A DNA stretch of 64,000 nt from Herbaspirillum sp. meg3 (GTDB lineage: Bacteria > Pseudomonadota > Gammaproteobacteria > Burkholderiales > Burkholderiaceae_D). The stretch lies in NCBI RefSeq assembly GCF_002257565.1, contig NZ_CP022736.1:2852001-2916000 (forward strand). The letters run 5' to 3'. This document shows positions 7,603-15,506 of the stretch, in pieces. Every line of letters begins with the position of its first letter. The first letter of the stretch is position 1. The notes below the pieces were generated by a model, which did not search any database, was not told the origin of the DNA, and was given only the letters and a program-made list of their open reading frames with translations. The translations under genes and the position numbers were made by a program.

Positions 7603-8924
7603 GCCTTGCCGGTGACTTTGCGTGCGGCACGGCGTTGCCACGCGATGACGCTGGGATTGGTGTCCAGATGAGCTTTGATGCGGGTTCGCTGGACGTCGGT
7701 CAGCGGCAAGGTGCGCAGCAGCTCCGGCCAGCTTTGCATGGCGCGTTCGACGGTGTCGACCAGAATCATTTGCAGTTTCGGTTCCGGGATGCCCCAGATA
7801 TTGGCCAGTTCACGCAACACGGCCGGCGTCAGCAGTTGCCGCGCCCGCTCTCCCGGCGCGAACGCCAATGCATGGCCATGCCCCGCAAGATAAGCCGAAT
7901 ACGCGACGATATCGTAAGCCGGCGACAGTTCTGCGACTTGCGGTGTGCGATACAGCATGCTGAAGTTTTTCAAATGCGCGTCGAAATTGCCGAGCAACTC
8001 GTTCACCTTGATCCGGCGCAATAGCTCGAATAAATCATCCTCGCCTTTGGCGCTGCGCTCAAGCAGAACAATGCCCAATGCCGCATACGTACCGGCATAT
8101 TTGGCAGCGGCCGGCGTGCCGGTGATCTGCGCAAAATCTTCCATGTGCAAACGCCCGGTCGGCGTTGTTGCATCACGGTCGAAGCGGTGGATCAGCAAGA
8201 AGTTTTCAGCATCGCTGCGCAGGCCGAACGGCAGACGGTCGGCAATCGCGGTGAGCGGCACCAGTTCGTGCTCGCAGACTTGCACGCCGGCGGCGCGCGC
8301 CAATGCCAGGGACGAGAACTCGACCTCAGGCATGTGCGGATAGTCCGAGGCCGGCAACTTGCCAATGAAATGCGCGCCCTGCGCATCTTTGGAACGCATG
8401 ACATAGCGCCCGCCGGAGGCGCGCACCAACCCAATCTTGGGCTGCACGCCGGAAATCGACTCGCCATCCGGCGTCGGCAACTGCCCTGCACTCATTTCGT
8501 AGCTGTCGCGCCCCTGCCCGATCAGGCGGCCGAGATGGGCGTCGTCGAGACTTTCCGACAAGGCTGAGACATCACCCGGCAGATCCTTGCCACAAAACGC
8601 CAGCAAGCCGAATTCGTCATCCGGTGGCAAACCCGCACGCTCAATCAGATGCTTGCGCAACGGCCCTTCGGGCAGGAGATTCTGAAAGAACGGCGGCAAA
8701 CCACCCTTGCCGTCGCCACGATTGACTTCAAGTGCGGGATTGAGCAACTGCGCCACGGTGCGGTCTTCGGTCGACGCGCGATAGAGCTGCGACAGAACCG
8801 GCCGTTGTGCATTGATTGCGTAGGCATCGTCGAAACGGAAATAGACCCGGCCGTCATCCAGCGCAAACAAGGAGCCCACCTCGGTCACACCAAGCCGGAT
8901 CCGCAATGACCGCAACATGCTCAT
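7599..8924 (-). CDS. hipA: HipA-family Ser/Thr kinase toxin
   Basis: The 441-residue protein has full HipA length. It shows the N-terminal HipA-N1 region (residues 5-105), the glycine-rich segment SGVQPKIGL, the HRFDR motif, and the catalytic and metal-binding loop NFDAHLKNFS followed by LSPAYDIVA. E. coli HipA phosphorylates glutamyl-tRNA synthetase and induces persistence; the target here is unknown. Its start overlaps the hipB stop (ATGA) and its stop overlaps the pseudouridine synthase start. Confidence 0.92.
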   Translation of the reverse strand: MSMLRSLRIRLGVTEVGSLFALDDGRVYFRFDDAYAINAQRPVLSQLYRASTEDRTVAQLLNPALEVNRGDGKGGLPPFFQNLLPEGPLRKHLIERAGLPPDDEFGLLAFCGKDLPGDVSALSESLDDAHLGRLIGQGRDSYEMSAGQLPTPDGESISGVQPKIGLVRASGGRYVMRSKDAQGAHFIGKLPASDYPHMPEVEFSSLALARAAGVQVCEHELVPLTAIADRLPFGLRSDAENFLLIHRFDRDATTPTGRLHMEDFAQITGTPAAAKYAGTYAALGIVLLERSAKGEDDLFELLRRIKVNELLGNFDAHLKNFSMLYRTPQVAELSPAYDIVAYSAYLAGHGHALAFAPGERARQLLTPAVLRELANIWGIPEPKLQMILVDTVERAMQSWPELLRTLPLTDVQRTRIKAHLDTNPSVIAWQRRAARKVTGKA

Positions 8925-9217
8925 GGCGTGCTCCTCATCAGACGATGCAGACGTTCGGAGAGTTCGGTGCGGGCGCCGTCGCCCTCACCGTCCGCCGCGC
9001 GTTGCGCAGAGACCTCCTGCGGCACCAGCAGCAGCTCGAGACCGAGTTCGCTGCAGATGGACAACAGCTTGCTGAGTTCGATGTTGCCCTTGCCGGTTTC
9101 CAGCGCTTGCAGCGTATTACGGTGGATACCGCTACGCTCGGCCAGGCTGGCCGAACTGAGCTTCTGCGATTTGCGCACTGCGCGGATGCGTGCGCCGAGG
9201 TCTTGGACGGAATGCAT
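8921..9217 (-). CDS. hipB: HipB-type XRE antitoxin and repressor
   Basis: The 98-residue protein is an XRE-type helix-turn-helix (residues about 7-62, with SSASLAERSGIHRNTLQALETGKG as the HTH core). It is followed by a short tail ending in a basic helix. It should bind HipA and repress the operon. A long inverted repeat overlaps its start codon, consistent with autorepression. Confidence 0.9.
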   Translation of the reverse strand: MHSVQDLGARIRAVRKSQKLSSASLAERSGIHRNTLQALETGKGNIELSKLLSICSELGLELLLVPQEVSAQRAADGEGDGARTELSERLHRLMRSTP

Positions 9218-9260
9218 AATAAAGTGTGCTTATGATATTAAAGACCATTTTATTATGCAT
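9212..9260. promoter_or_regulatory. 12-bp inverted repeats at the hipB start, probable operators
   Basis: ATGCATAATAAA (9212-9223) and its exact complement TTTATTATGCAT (9249-9260) are separated by 25 bp. The left arm covers the hipB start codon. Spacing between arm centres is 37 bp. The two arms probably each bind a HipB dimer; binding is inferred. Confidence 0.6.
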
Positions 9261-9372
9261 TTTGAAAAAATCAAGGATTTACACAATTAATTAGTCAAAT
9301 ACACAAAATGTCTATTTAACTATGCAAATTAGCCTAACCGTGGGCTTATATTTGAAATATAGTGCACAAATG

Positions 9373-9398
9373 AAAAATCGCCCTGCAAGGGGCGATTT
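9373..9398 (-). terminator. terminator of the YjfB-like gene
   Basis: Read on the minus strand, AAATCGCCC pairs with GGGCGATTT around a six-base loop and is followed by a T-run. It lies about 30 bp past the small gene. Confidence 0.85.
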
Positions 9399-9425
9399 CG
9401 CTGCAAAAACCGTACCGATCAACGA

Positions 9426-9617
9426 TCAGGCAACGGTATTGACGTTGCGGCCGATGTTCGGATTGGCCGGCAATGGCGGCGGCAATGCTTGCAATACGCC
9501 AATAGCGGCAGCAGCCTGGGTGTTCAGCGCTTTTTTCAGCATGGTCATGCTAACCGCGTCGGCAGTTTCAGCAGCGGACAATGCCGAGGCAACGGCGGGA
9601 ATGTTTCCAATATCCAT
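9426..9617 (-). CDS. YjfB-family small protein (putative motility protein)
   Basis: The 63-residue protein fits the YjfB family: MDIGNIPAVASAL start, a helical TADAVSMTMLKKALNTQAAAAIGVLQ middle, and a Pro-rich tail ending NIGRNVNTVA. AAGGAG stands just before the chosen ATG. A sigma-28-like promoter lies 27 bp upstream, supporting a link with flagellar genes. The molecular function is unknown. It has its own terminator and shares its C-terminal tail with the next small gene. Confidence 0.8.
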   Translation of the reverse strand: MDIGNIPAVASALSAAETADAVSMTMLKKALNTQAAAAIGVLQALPPPLPANPNIGRNVNTVA

Positions 9618-9643
9618 GACAACTCCTTGAATGACTGCATTTC

Positions 9644-9670
9644 TTAACGTCATATTTCCGTATTTCTTTA
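9644..9670 (-). promoter_or_regulatory. sigma-28 (FliA)-like promoter
   Basis: On the minus strand, TAAA, a 15-bp spacer, then GACGTTAA. The FliA consensus is TAAA-N15-GCCGATAA; six of eight -10 bases match and the spacing is exact. Confidence 0.55.
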
Positions 9671-9766
9671 CGTCAATCAAGATTTTTTACAAAAATAATT
9701 TCAAATAATTGCCAATAAAACAAATAGTTGGCGATTCATTCAAGCGAATTACGGGCTTATTCGGGC

Positions 9767-9796
9767 AAAAAAAATCGCATCACGAGGATGCGATTT
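9767..9796 (-). terminator. terminator of the second small gene
   Basis: On the minus strand, AAATCGCATC pairs with GATGCGATTT around a five-base loop, followed by a long T-run. It isolates the two small genes into separate transcripts. Confidence 0.85.
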
Positions 9797-9831
9797 CAAA
9801 AATGAACCCTGATGTGCCGGGTTTTCCCCCT

Positions 9832-10014
9832 TCAGGCCTTGGTATTGATGAGACGGCCTATATTCGGGTTGGCTGGCAGGGCCGGGCTGACAAGAGCGAC
9901 CACATCATCGACGACATGATTAGCCACTTTTGTCAGATCCAGTCCGATTCCTTCCACGGCTTTTTTCGCCAGCCAAGCGGTTGCGACACCAGTTGCCAGA
10001 GATGCGATCTCCAT
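9832..10014 (-). CDS. small protein sharing the YjfB-like C-terminal tail
   Basis: The 60-residue protein begins MEIASLATGVATAWLAKKA and ends ALPANPNIGRLINTKA. The tail is almost the same as in the neighbour at 9426 (LPANPNIGR, then N-T-x-A), but the middle is different, with a DLTKVANHVVDDVVALVSP helix. AAGGAG precedes the ATG and a sigma-28-like promoter lies upstream. I take it as a diverged YjfB relative; its function is unknown. Confidence 0.7.
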   Translation of the reverse strand: MEIASLATGVATAWLAKKAVEGIGLDLTKVANHVVDDVVALVSPALPANPNIGRLINTKA

Positions 10015-10045
10015 GATGACTCCTTCATACGGGTGCAACTTCCCG

Positions 10046-10072
10046 TTAGCGACACAATCTGACAACTCTTTA
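10046..10072 (-). promoter_or_regulatory. sigma-28 (FliA)-like promoter
   Basis: On the minus strand, TAAA, a 15-bp spacer, then GTCGCTAA. As at 9644, six of eight -10 bases match the FliA consensus with exact spacing. Confidence 0.55.
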
Positions 10073-10210
10073 CGATTTACACATGTCCTTATCTTTGTTT
10101 TACATAGGTTAAGATTCTGCCCGTTTGAAGCCTTACACTTGCTTCATCCAATCGCTTAAGATCGTCTCGGTATCCTTGCCATTCCGGTATTTCACCCTCT
10201 GCTTTTCCCC

Positions 10211-12256
10211 ATGCTCCACATATTAGAAAAAATCAGCGCGTCCCCCGTCAATGCCGAACTCGATCTGCTGATCGAATTGATGACAGCCATACGCCCGAAG
10301 AAACGCGAAGCACCGGAACTGGCCATTACCAACGTGCGCACACTGACGCACGTGCTGCAACAGCATCCGCACCATGCGGCAACGTTGCGCCATTACCTGC
10401 TGCATTTGTTGTCGGAGCGGCGCCAGACCAGCCTGTACACCGACATCGGCATTCTCTCCAATGACGGCTTCTTTTCAGAGCTGCATCGCCGTATCGCCTA
10501 TCGCATCCTGCCCCCGGCTCTGGACGACCGTTATCTACCCGACTGTCTGGAAAAGATATTCCCTTTCGATACCGATTATCTGTGGATGCAAGCCGTTCCG
10601 CCGGAGGATTGGGCGGCGCTGTTTGAAATCGTCAGCCAGGCTGAAGTCGAATTAGCTGATCTCGAACAAATCGACGAGCAAAAGACGCTAACGGAAATTC
10701 TGCTCGCCATCCAGGTGCTGTCGTATCGCATCAGCGCCATCGGCATCGAACCTGAACTGATCCGTATTTACAGTGACATCAAAGCGTTTGAATCGCCCTT
10801 TCTGATGCAAAATGTCGAGCTGCACCGCTATCTCGACGGCTACATGCGTCATCTCAATGGTGACCCGACACCCATAGAAGACGCCAGCCACGTACTGGTG
10901 ATGCTGGAGCAATGCCAGGATGTCGTGAAGAAGATCCGCAACAGCACCCTGCGCCTGGGCACCAGCATCTCTGTCACTTATCGCCTGGTGCGCCTGGATC
11001 AGCATCTGGATCGCCTGCACAAATTGCTGTCATTGGTTGATGTCGGTACCACCGACACGTCTGCCGCCATCACCAACGAAAAGCGCAGCATCGGCCTTCA
11101 ACTGGGATTGGAACTGATCGAAGCGCACAACCGCAAATACACCGTGCGCGACCTGTTCGCCGCCAATATCAACCTGCTGGCGCGCAACATCACCGAGAAC
11201 GCCAGCCGTACCGGCGAGCATTACATTGCCGAAGACCGCCGCGAATACGCCGCCATGTACCGCTCTGCGGCGGGCGCCGGGTTCATCATCGGCTTTATGT
11301 CGCTGATCAAGATCCTGTTTTCGTACCTACGCGCCGCGCCGCTGGTGGAAGCATTTTTGTTCAGCATGAATTATTCGCTGGGCTTCATGTTCATCCACGT
11401 GCTGCACTTTACTGTCGCCACCAAACAACCGGCGATGACCGCCTCGCGCATTGCGGCAGGCTTGCATAGCCGCGATGGCCGCAACATTGATCTCGACAGC
11501 CTGACGGAACTGATTGTCAAGGTCGTGCGTACTCAGTTCGTGGCGGTGCTGGGCAATCTGACCATCGCCTTCCCTGTGGCGTATCTGCTGGTCTACGGCT
11601 ATTTCCTCATGACCGGGCATCACTTCGTCACACCGGACAAAGCCGGGCATCTGCTGCATGATATCGATCCGTTTTCCAGCCTGGCCTTGTTCCATGCTGC
11701 CATCGCGGGTGTCTGCCTGTTCCTGGCGGGTTTGATCTCCGGCTACTATGACAACAAGGCGCTTTACACACGCATGTCGCAGCGCGTAGCGCGTGCACGC
11801 TGGCTCAACGGCTTGCTTGGCAAGGCGCGCACCGCCCGTCTGGGCGACTATCTGGAAACTGGCCTCGGCGGCCTGATGGGGAATTTTTACTTCGGTATTT
11901 TGCTCGGTACCATCGGTACGATCGGCTTCATGATCGGCTTACCGATCGACATCCGCCACATCACGTTCTCCGCGACCAATTTTGCCATTGCGCTGGTTGC
12001 CCTGGATCATGCGGTGAGCTGGCACGTGATTGCAGTATCGACCTTCGGCGTGCTCTCGATCGGCATGGTGAACTTGTGGGTAAGCTTTTCGCTGGCGCTG
12101 TTTGTAGCCTTGCGCTCACGCCAGGTCAAATTCCGCCACGGCTGGCCATTGGTGAAATCGCTGTGCCGGCGCTTCCTTAAAAAGCCGGTGGACTTTTTCA
12201 TGCCACCGAAGACGGCACCAATGCCGGAGTCGCAGAACGGCGTCGAGCCGTCCTGA
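10211..12256 (+). CDS. Gcr-type 'site-specific recombinase' family membrane protein
   Basis: The 681-residue protein matches the family named after the gonococcal site-specific recombinase. The N-terminal half is helical and soluble. The C-terminal half has about six hydrophobic segments (residues about 355-375, 385-405, 440-465, 490-512, 560-580, 600-635). No catalytic residues of tyrosine or serine recombinases are visible, so the name is doubtful and an inner-membrane role seems more likely. It is convergent with the anti-sigma gene, three bases apart. Confidence 0.8.
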   Translation: MLHILEKISASPVNAELDLLIELMTAIRPKKREAPELAITNVRTLTHVLQQHPHHAATLRHYLLHLLSERRQTSLYTDIGILSNDGFFSELHRRIAYRILPPALDDRYLPDCLEKIFPFDTDYLWMQAVPPEDWAALFEIVSQAEVELADLEQIDEQKTLTEILLAIQVLSYRISAIGIEPELIRIYSDIKAFESPFLMQNVELHRYLDGYMRHLNGDPTPIEDASHVLVMLEQCQDVVKKIRNSTLRLGTSISVTYRLVRLDQHLDRLHKLLSLVDVGTTDTSAAITNEKRSIGLQLGLELIEAHNRKYTVRDLFAANINLLARNITENASRTGEHYIAEDRREYAAMYRSAAGAGFIIGFMSLIKILFSYLRAAPLVEAFLFSMNYSLGFMFIHVLHFTVATKQPAMTASRIAAGLHSRDGRNIDLDSLTELIVKVVRTQFVAVLGNLTIAFPVAYLLVYGYFLMTGHHFVTPDKAGHLLHDIDPFSSLALFHAAIAGVCLFLAGLISGYYDNKALYTRMSQRVARARWLNGLLGKARTARLGDYLETGLGGLMGNFYFGILLGTIGTIGFMIGLPIDIRHITFSATNFAIALVALDHAVSWHVIAVSTFGVLSIGMVNLWVSFSLALFVALRSRQVKFRHGWPLVKSLCRRFLKKPVDFFMPPKTAPMPESQNGVEPS

Positions 12257-12259
12257 GAT

Positions 12260-13066
12260 TTATTTCGCAGGCTTGTCCAGCTGCTCGTAGACCGTATTGG
12301 CAATCCGCGCCAGCTCGCCGCGGTCAATGCTGCCGGACAAGGCATAGCCGAACTTGCCGTCGATCCAATAGAACACGTTGACCGTACCTTCTTGTGCGAA
12401 ACGGAAACCGGTGTCCTTGTTCTGCACCTGGTCGGTGGAAACGTACAAGGTCAATCGCTGCCCGGCGCCGTCGTGGTACATGAACTGCGCCACCGGCCCG
12501 CTTTGTCCCGGCAACAGACGTCCACCGATGAGTTCATAGCCCAGCGGCGCCAGCTTGGGAGCTCGGACGTCGGCGCCGATGCGTTTGGATAGCCAGCGCA
12601 CCAGGGCTTCTTCCTGATCAGCACCGACTTCAACCGGCCGGCGTGGATCCGGCGTATAAACGGCGTGGGCGACAGCCGCACGGCGCGCCATCATCAACGG
12701 CGCATCCACGCGTGTCACCGATCCGGCGGCGCTGGCGATCCAGGACACCGACGACGACTGCGCCGCACCGTGCAGATACCATCCTCCGGCACCGGCGAAC
12801 ACGGCGACGATCAGGATTGCAGCATAGCGCTGCAACAACTCCCAGCTACTGCTGGGGCGTGCCGACAGCCGCGCGGGTACGGGCTCATCCAGCACGGGAT
12901 CAAACAACAGGTGCAAGGCTTGATTCTGATGGCGATAAGTGCGCAGGCGTTCAGCCTCATCCGGATTGCTTTCCAGATAGGCGGCAACTTCTTCCAGGCG
13001 TTCTTCGGGCAGCAGGCCGTCGACATAACCTTGCAAGTCGGCTTCGGTAATCGGCATCGGTTTCAT
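12260..13066 (-). CDS. anti-sigma factor (membrane)
   Basis: The 268-residue protein has an N-terminal cytoplasmic zinc-finger-like region (residues 1-45, LQGYVDGLLPEERLEEVAAYL), one membrane helix at about 82-100 (YAAILIVAVFAGAGGWYL) and a periplasmic domain. No Cys-His zinc site is present, so it is a zinc-free member. Its start overlaps the ECF sigma stop (ATGA), the classic sigma/anti-sigma arrangement. It should hold the sigma factor inactive until a periplasmic signal is sensed. Confidence 0.88.
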   Translation of the reverse strand: MKPMPITEADLQGYVDGLLPEERLEEVAAYLESNPDEAERLRTYRHQNQALHLLFDPVLDEPVPARLSARPSSSWELLQRYAAILIVAVFAGAGGWYLHGAAQSSSVSWIASAAGSVTRVDAPLMMARRAAVAHAVYTPDPRRPVEVGADQEEALVRWLSKRIGADVRAPKLAPLGYELIGGRLLPGQSGPVAQFMYHDGAGQRLTLYVSTDQVQNKDTGFRFAQEGTVNVFYWIDGKFGYALSGSIDRGELARIANTVYEQLDKPAK

Positions 13067-13563
13067 TTGACCACCTTCAACGGCGAAAGCTGGGGCCGCC
13101 CCTCGACCAGCGTCCGCAAGCGCTCACGGGCACGCGACAGGCGCGACATGACAGTCCCGATGGGGATGTTCAGGGTCACAGCAACTTCTTCATACGTCAT
13201 TTCTTCCAGCACAACCAGCAACAAAATCTCTCTCTGCTCGGCCGCCAGCATACGCAAGGCAGATTCCAGGTCGTAGCCCACCAGCCGATCCGGCGCATAG
13301 GCGGGCGTGGCCAACGCATCTTCGTCATCCAGCGTCACGGTTGGTATCATCGGCTTACGGCGCTGATCAACATGCAGGTTGTGCATGATGCTGAACAGCC
13401 ACGGCCGCATGTCGGTACCCTTGCGCCAGCTCGACAGTTTTTGCCAGGCGCGTTCCATGGTGTCTTGCACAAGATCGTCCGCGCCGGCACGATCGCCCAC
13501 CAACGCCCGCGCGTAACGGCGCAGGCGTGGGAGACAGGCTAGCAAATGACTTTCGTCGGACAT
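13063..13563 (-). CDS. ECF RNA polymerase sigma factor
   Basis: The 166-residue protein contains sigma region 2 (residues 8-75, ADDLVQDTMERAWQKL and MRPWLFSIMHNLHVDQRR) and region 4 (105-155, TYEEVAVTLNIPIGTVMSRLSRARERL). It lies in an operon between a small exported protein and its anti-sigma factor. The promoter proposed at 14028-14055 may be autoregulated by this sigma. Confidence 0.93.
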   Translation of the reverse strand: MSDESHLLACLPRLRRYARALVGDRAGADDLVQDTMERAWQKLSSWRKGTDMRPWLFSIMHNLHVDQRRKPMIPTVTLDDEDALATPAYAPDRLVGYDLESALRMLAAEQREILLLVVLEEMTYEEVAVTLNIPIGTVMSRLSRARERLRTLVEGRPQLSPLKVVK

Positions 13564-13596
13564 AGGCTTGTGGTGGGCGCGCAGTGAATTGGCGAA

Positions 13597-13974
13597 TCAG
13601 TTTTTGACAACGTGCCAGATGTTCTTAAAGTTGTCGCCGTTGCGGTCACCCGCCTTCTTGTCAGCGGCGAAGGTATACAACGGCTTGCCGTTGAAGGCCA
13701 ATTGCGGGCTGCCATCGTCGCGCTTGATGACGGAAAACGGTGCGCTCGGCGTACCTTTTGGCGCAACCGGTGGCCAGTTTGCCGCACATGGGCCGTTGCA
13801 GACGCTTTTGCCCGCCGTGTCGTTATCGAAGGTATAAACGGTCATGCCGCTGGTGGTGACGAGAATATCGTCAGCCTTCGTGATGGCCATCTCTTCGGCA
13901 AAGGCGGCAGGCGCGACAAAAGACAGCGAGGACAGCAAAGACAAGGTCAACAGGGAGAGTGGGAGCAGTTTCAT
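13597..13974 (-). CDS. exported protein with two secreted repeats (lipoprotein_15 type)
   Basis: The 125-residue protein has a clear signal peptide (residues 1-26, cleavage near AFA-EE). Two repeats of the unknown secreted family follow: GMTVYTFDNDTAGKSVCNGPC and GKPLYTFAADKKAGDRNGD, both with the Y-T-F-x-x-D core. It is first in an operon with the ECF sigma and anti-sigma genes. It is probably a periplasmic or surface protein of the sigma regulon; the biochemical role is unknown. Confidence 0.88.
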   Translation of the reverse strand: MKLLPLSLLTLSLLSSLSFVAPAAFAEEMAITKADDILVTTSGMTVYTFDNDTAGKSVCNGPCAANWPPVAPKGTPSAPFSVIKRDDGSPQLAFNGKPLYTFAADKKAGDRNGDNFKNIWHVVKN

Positions 13975-14027
13975 TTCAGTATTCCTTTGGTGTCAGGGTT
14001 ACGCGATTTGCCTTACCCATGGCCCGG

Positions 14028-14055
14028 TATACGTGACGTACGACGGCTTTATTCC
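14028..14055 (-). promoter_or_regulatory. possible ECF-type promoter
   Basis: On the minus strand, GGAATAA, a 15-bp spacer and CGTATA precede the secreted-repeat gene by about 54 bp. The GGAAT plus CGT pattern and spacing resemble ECF sigma promoters. It is inferred from a single site. Confidence 0.35.
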
Positions 14056-14100
14056 ACGCGACTGAAAATATTTTTTTCGTCTCTGCCTTGCTGTGCTCTG

Positions 14101-14544
14101 CTACTTGCTCACCACGGTGCGCTGCATCGGCGCCAGCAAGGCCAGCAGCTTGTTCTGCGTGCGCGAAGGAATATTTGCCTTATCCATCGCAGCCTGCAAG
14201 TCTTCCACCAGGGCATTGAATTGCATGTTATTCAGCGCCAGCCCCTGATGCACTTCTTTCATCGGGTCACCGCTGTATTTGCACGGGCCGCCGCTGAGTT
14301 CACAGAACTGTTCCGTGATCAGCTTGGCTAGGCGCTTCATGTCGGTATCCTTGAAGGTATCCTTGATGCGCACATCAGCCAAGGCCAACGCCAGAGTGTC
14401 GTCAACTACTTTGGTCAGCACTTCCAGCCCACCCAGATCGCGATAGAGACTGTCGTCGTCTTTTTGCGCCTGTACGGGCAATGCCGTCATCAGGATGACC
14501 ATGGCCGCTGCCAGCCAGACGGCTTTCTTTATCAGAGTTTTCAT
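14101..14544 (-). CDS. exported group 1 truncated haemoglobin
   Basis: The 147-residue protein has a signal peptide (residues 1-26, cleavage after VQA) and then a truncated haemoglobin fold: SLYRDLGGLEVLTKVVDDTL, a CELSGGPCKYSGDPM region and the proximal haem histidine H99 in KEVHQGL. Most truncated haemoglobins are cytoplasmic, so export is notable. Family members bind O2 or detoxify NO. Its ATG overlaps the DUF3034 stop (TGATG), so it is coupled to that gene and is last in the operon. Confidence 0.88.
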   Translation of the reverse strand: MKTLIKKAVWLAAAMVILMTALPVQAQKDDDSLYRDLGGLEVLTKVVDDTLALALADVRIKDTFKDTDMKRLAKLITEQFCELSGGPCKYSGDPMKEVHQGLALNNMQFNALVEDLQAAMDKANIPSRTQNKLLALLAPMQRTVVSK

Positions 14545-15470
14545 CAGAAGCCCGCCTGCACGGAGAGATACACGCCATCCTGGCGTTTGGGGTTATAGAC
14601 GGTGATATCACCCAACGACACATAGGCCAGCGTCAGCGACAGGTTCTTGCTGGGGAACCAGGCGACGAAGGCGTCGTAGTAATCCTTTTCGTTGTCGGCG
14701 GCCAGATTGCGGGGTTTCATGCGGTACTCGGCACCCACTACCCATTTGCGATTCAGCAGATACGCTACCGAGCCTTCCAGCATGGCCTGATAGCGGTCGC
14801 CCTTGTCGCCGCCAAAGCCGAGGATGCCCATCTGATTGGCTTTGGTAGCGCGCACCGTAGCGTTGATCAGCAGGCTCTGGTCCAGAAACAGCTTGGTCGC
14901 CGCCAGATAGTAATCAATGCCGGAGTCATCCTTGGCGCCCAGCAGCTTGACGTTATTAACCGCACCCAGCCCACCGATACCGTTGTTGCGTTTGATCATC
15001 ATGCCGGCGGCGATCTGCGGCATCCAGGTGTCCTGGTCGTAGACGATATCGCCGGCCAGTTTGACCTTGATGCCGTAGATGTCCTGGTCAATACGCAGAT
15101 TGTTGAGTGGCTCCTGACTGCCGGTAAAGCGTTGCTTGGCCACCGACAGTTCTACCCGGTCGGCGATACCGACGGCAACGCCATATGAGGCGAGTTTGTA
15201 GTCCTGCGTGCCGACATAGGTGTAATGTGCATTGGCGCCGTAGCTGTCGCGCGTGCCGTAGCCGGTAATGGTCGCCCATGGCACCAGTCCGCCACCGCCT
15301 GCACCTTCGACCTGAATCACGCCGGCCGTTGCCATCAGTTTGCCCAGATCGGGCGTCATGCTACTGGTTTGTGCGGCAACGGAAACCGACACCATGGACA
15401 GCGCCCAGGCCGACATGGCGATCAGTGGCTTGAACGGTCCGGATGTTTTATTGACCTGCTTGTCTGTCAT
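14544..15470 (-). CDS. DUF3034 family outer-membrane protein
   Basis: The roughly 308-residue protein starts at 15470, where a strong AGGGGGGAAC ribosome site precedes the ATG. A signal peptide runs to about residue 34 (SVSVAAQ). The rest alternates short amphipathic strands with aromatic ends (YGVAVGIADRVELSVAKQRF, KWVVGAEYRMKPRNL) and finishes in Phe, as outer-membrane barrels do. I recognise it as DUF3034. It sits between a c-di-GMP protein and an exported globin; its role is unknown. Confidence 0.82.
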   Translation of the reverse strand: MTDKQVNKTSGPFKPLIAMSAWALSMVSVSVAAQTSSMTPDLGKLMATAGVIQVEGAGGGGLVPWATITGYGTRDSYGANAHYTYVGTQDYKLASYGVAVGIADRVELSVAKQRFTGSQEPLNNLRIDQDIYGIKVKLAGDIVYDQDTWMPQIAAGMMIKRNNGIGGLGAVNNVKLLGAKDDSGIDYYLAATKLFLDQSLLINATVRATKANQMGILGFGGDKGDRYQAMLEGSVAYLLNRKWVVGAEYRMKPRNLAADNEKDYYDAFVAWFPSKNLSLTLAYVSLGDITVYNPKRQDGVYLSVQAGF

Positions 15471-15506
15471 GTTCCCCCCTGGTGGCACGACTTGCTGTTG
15501 AGCAAA

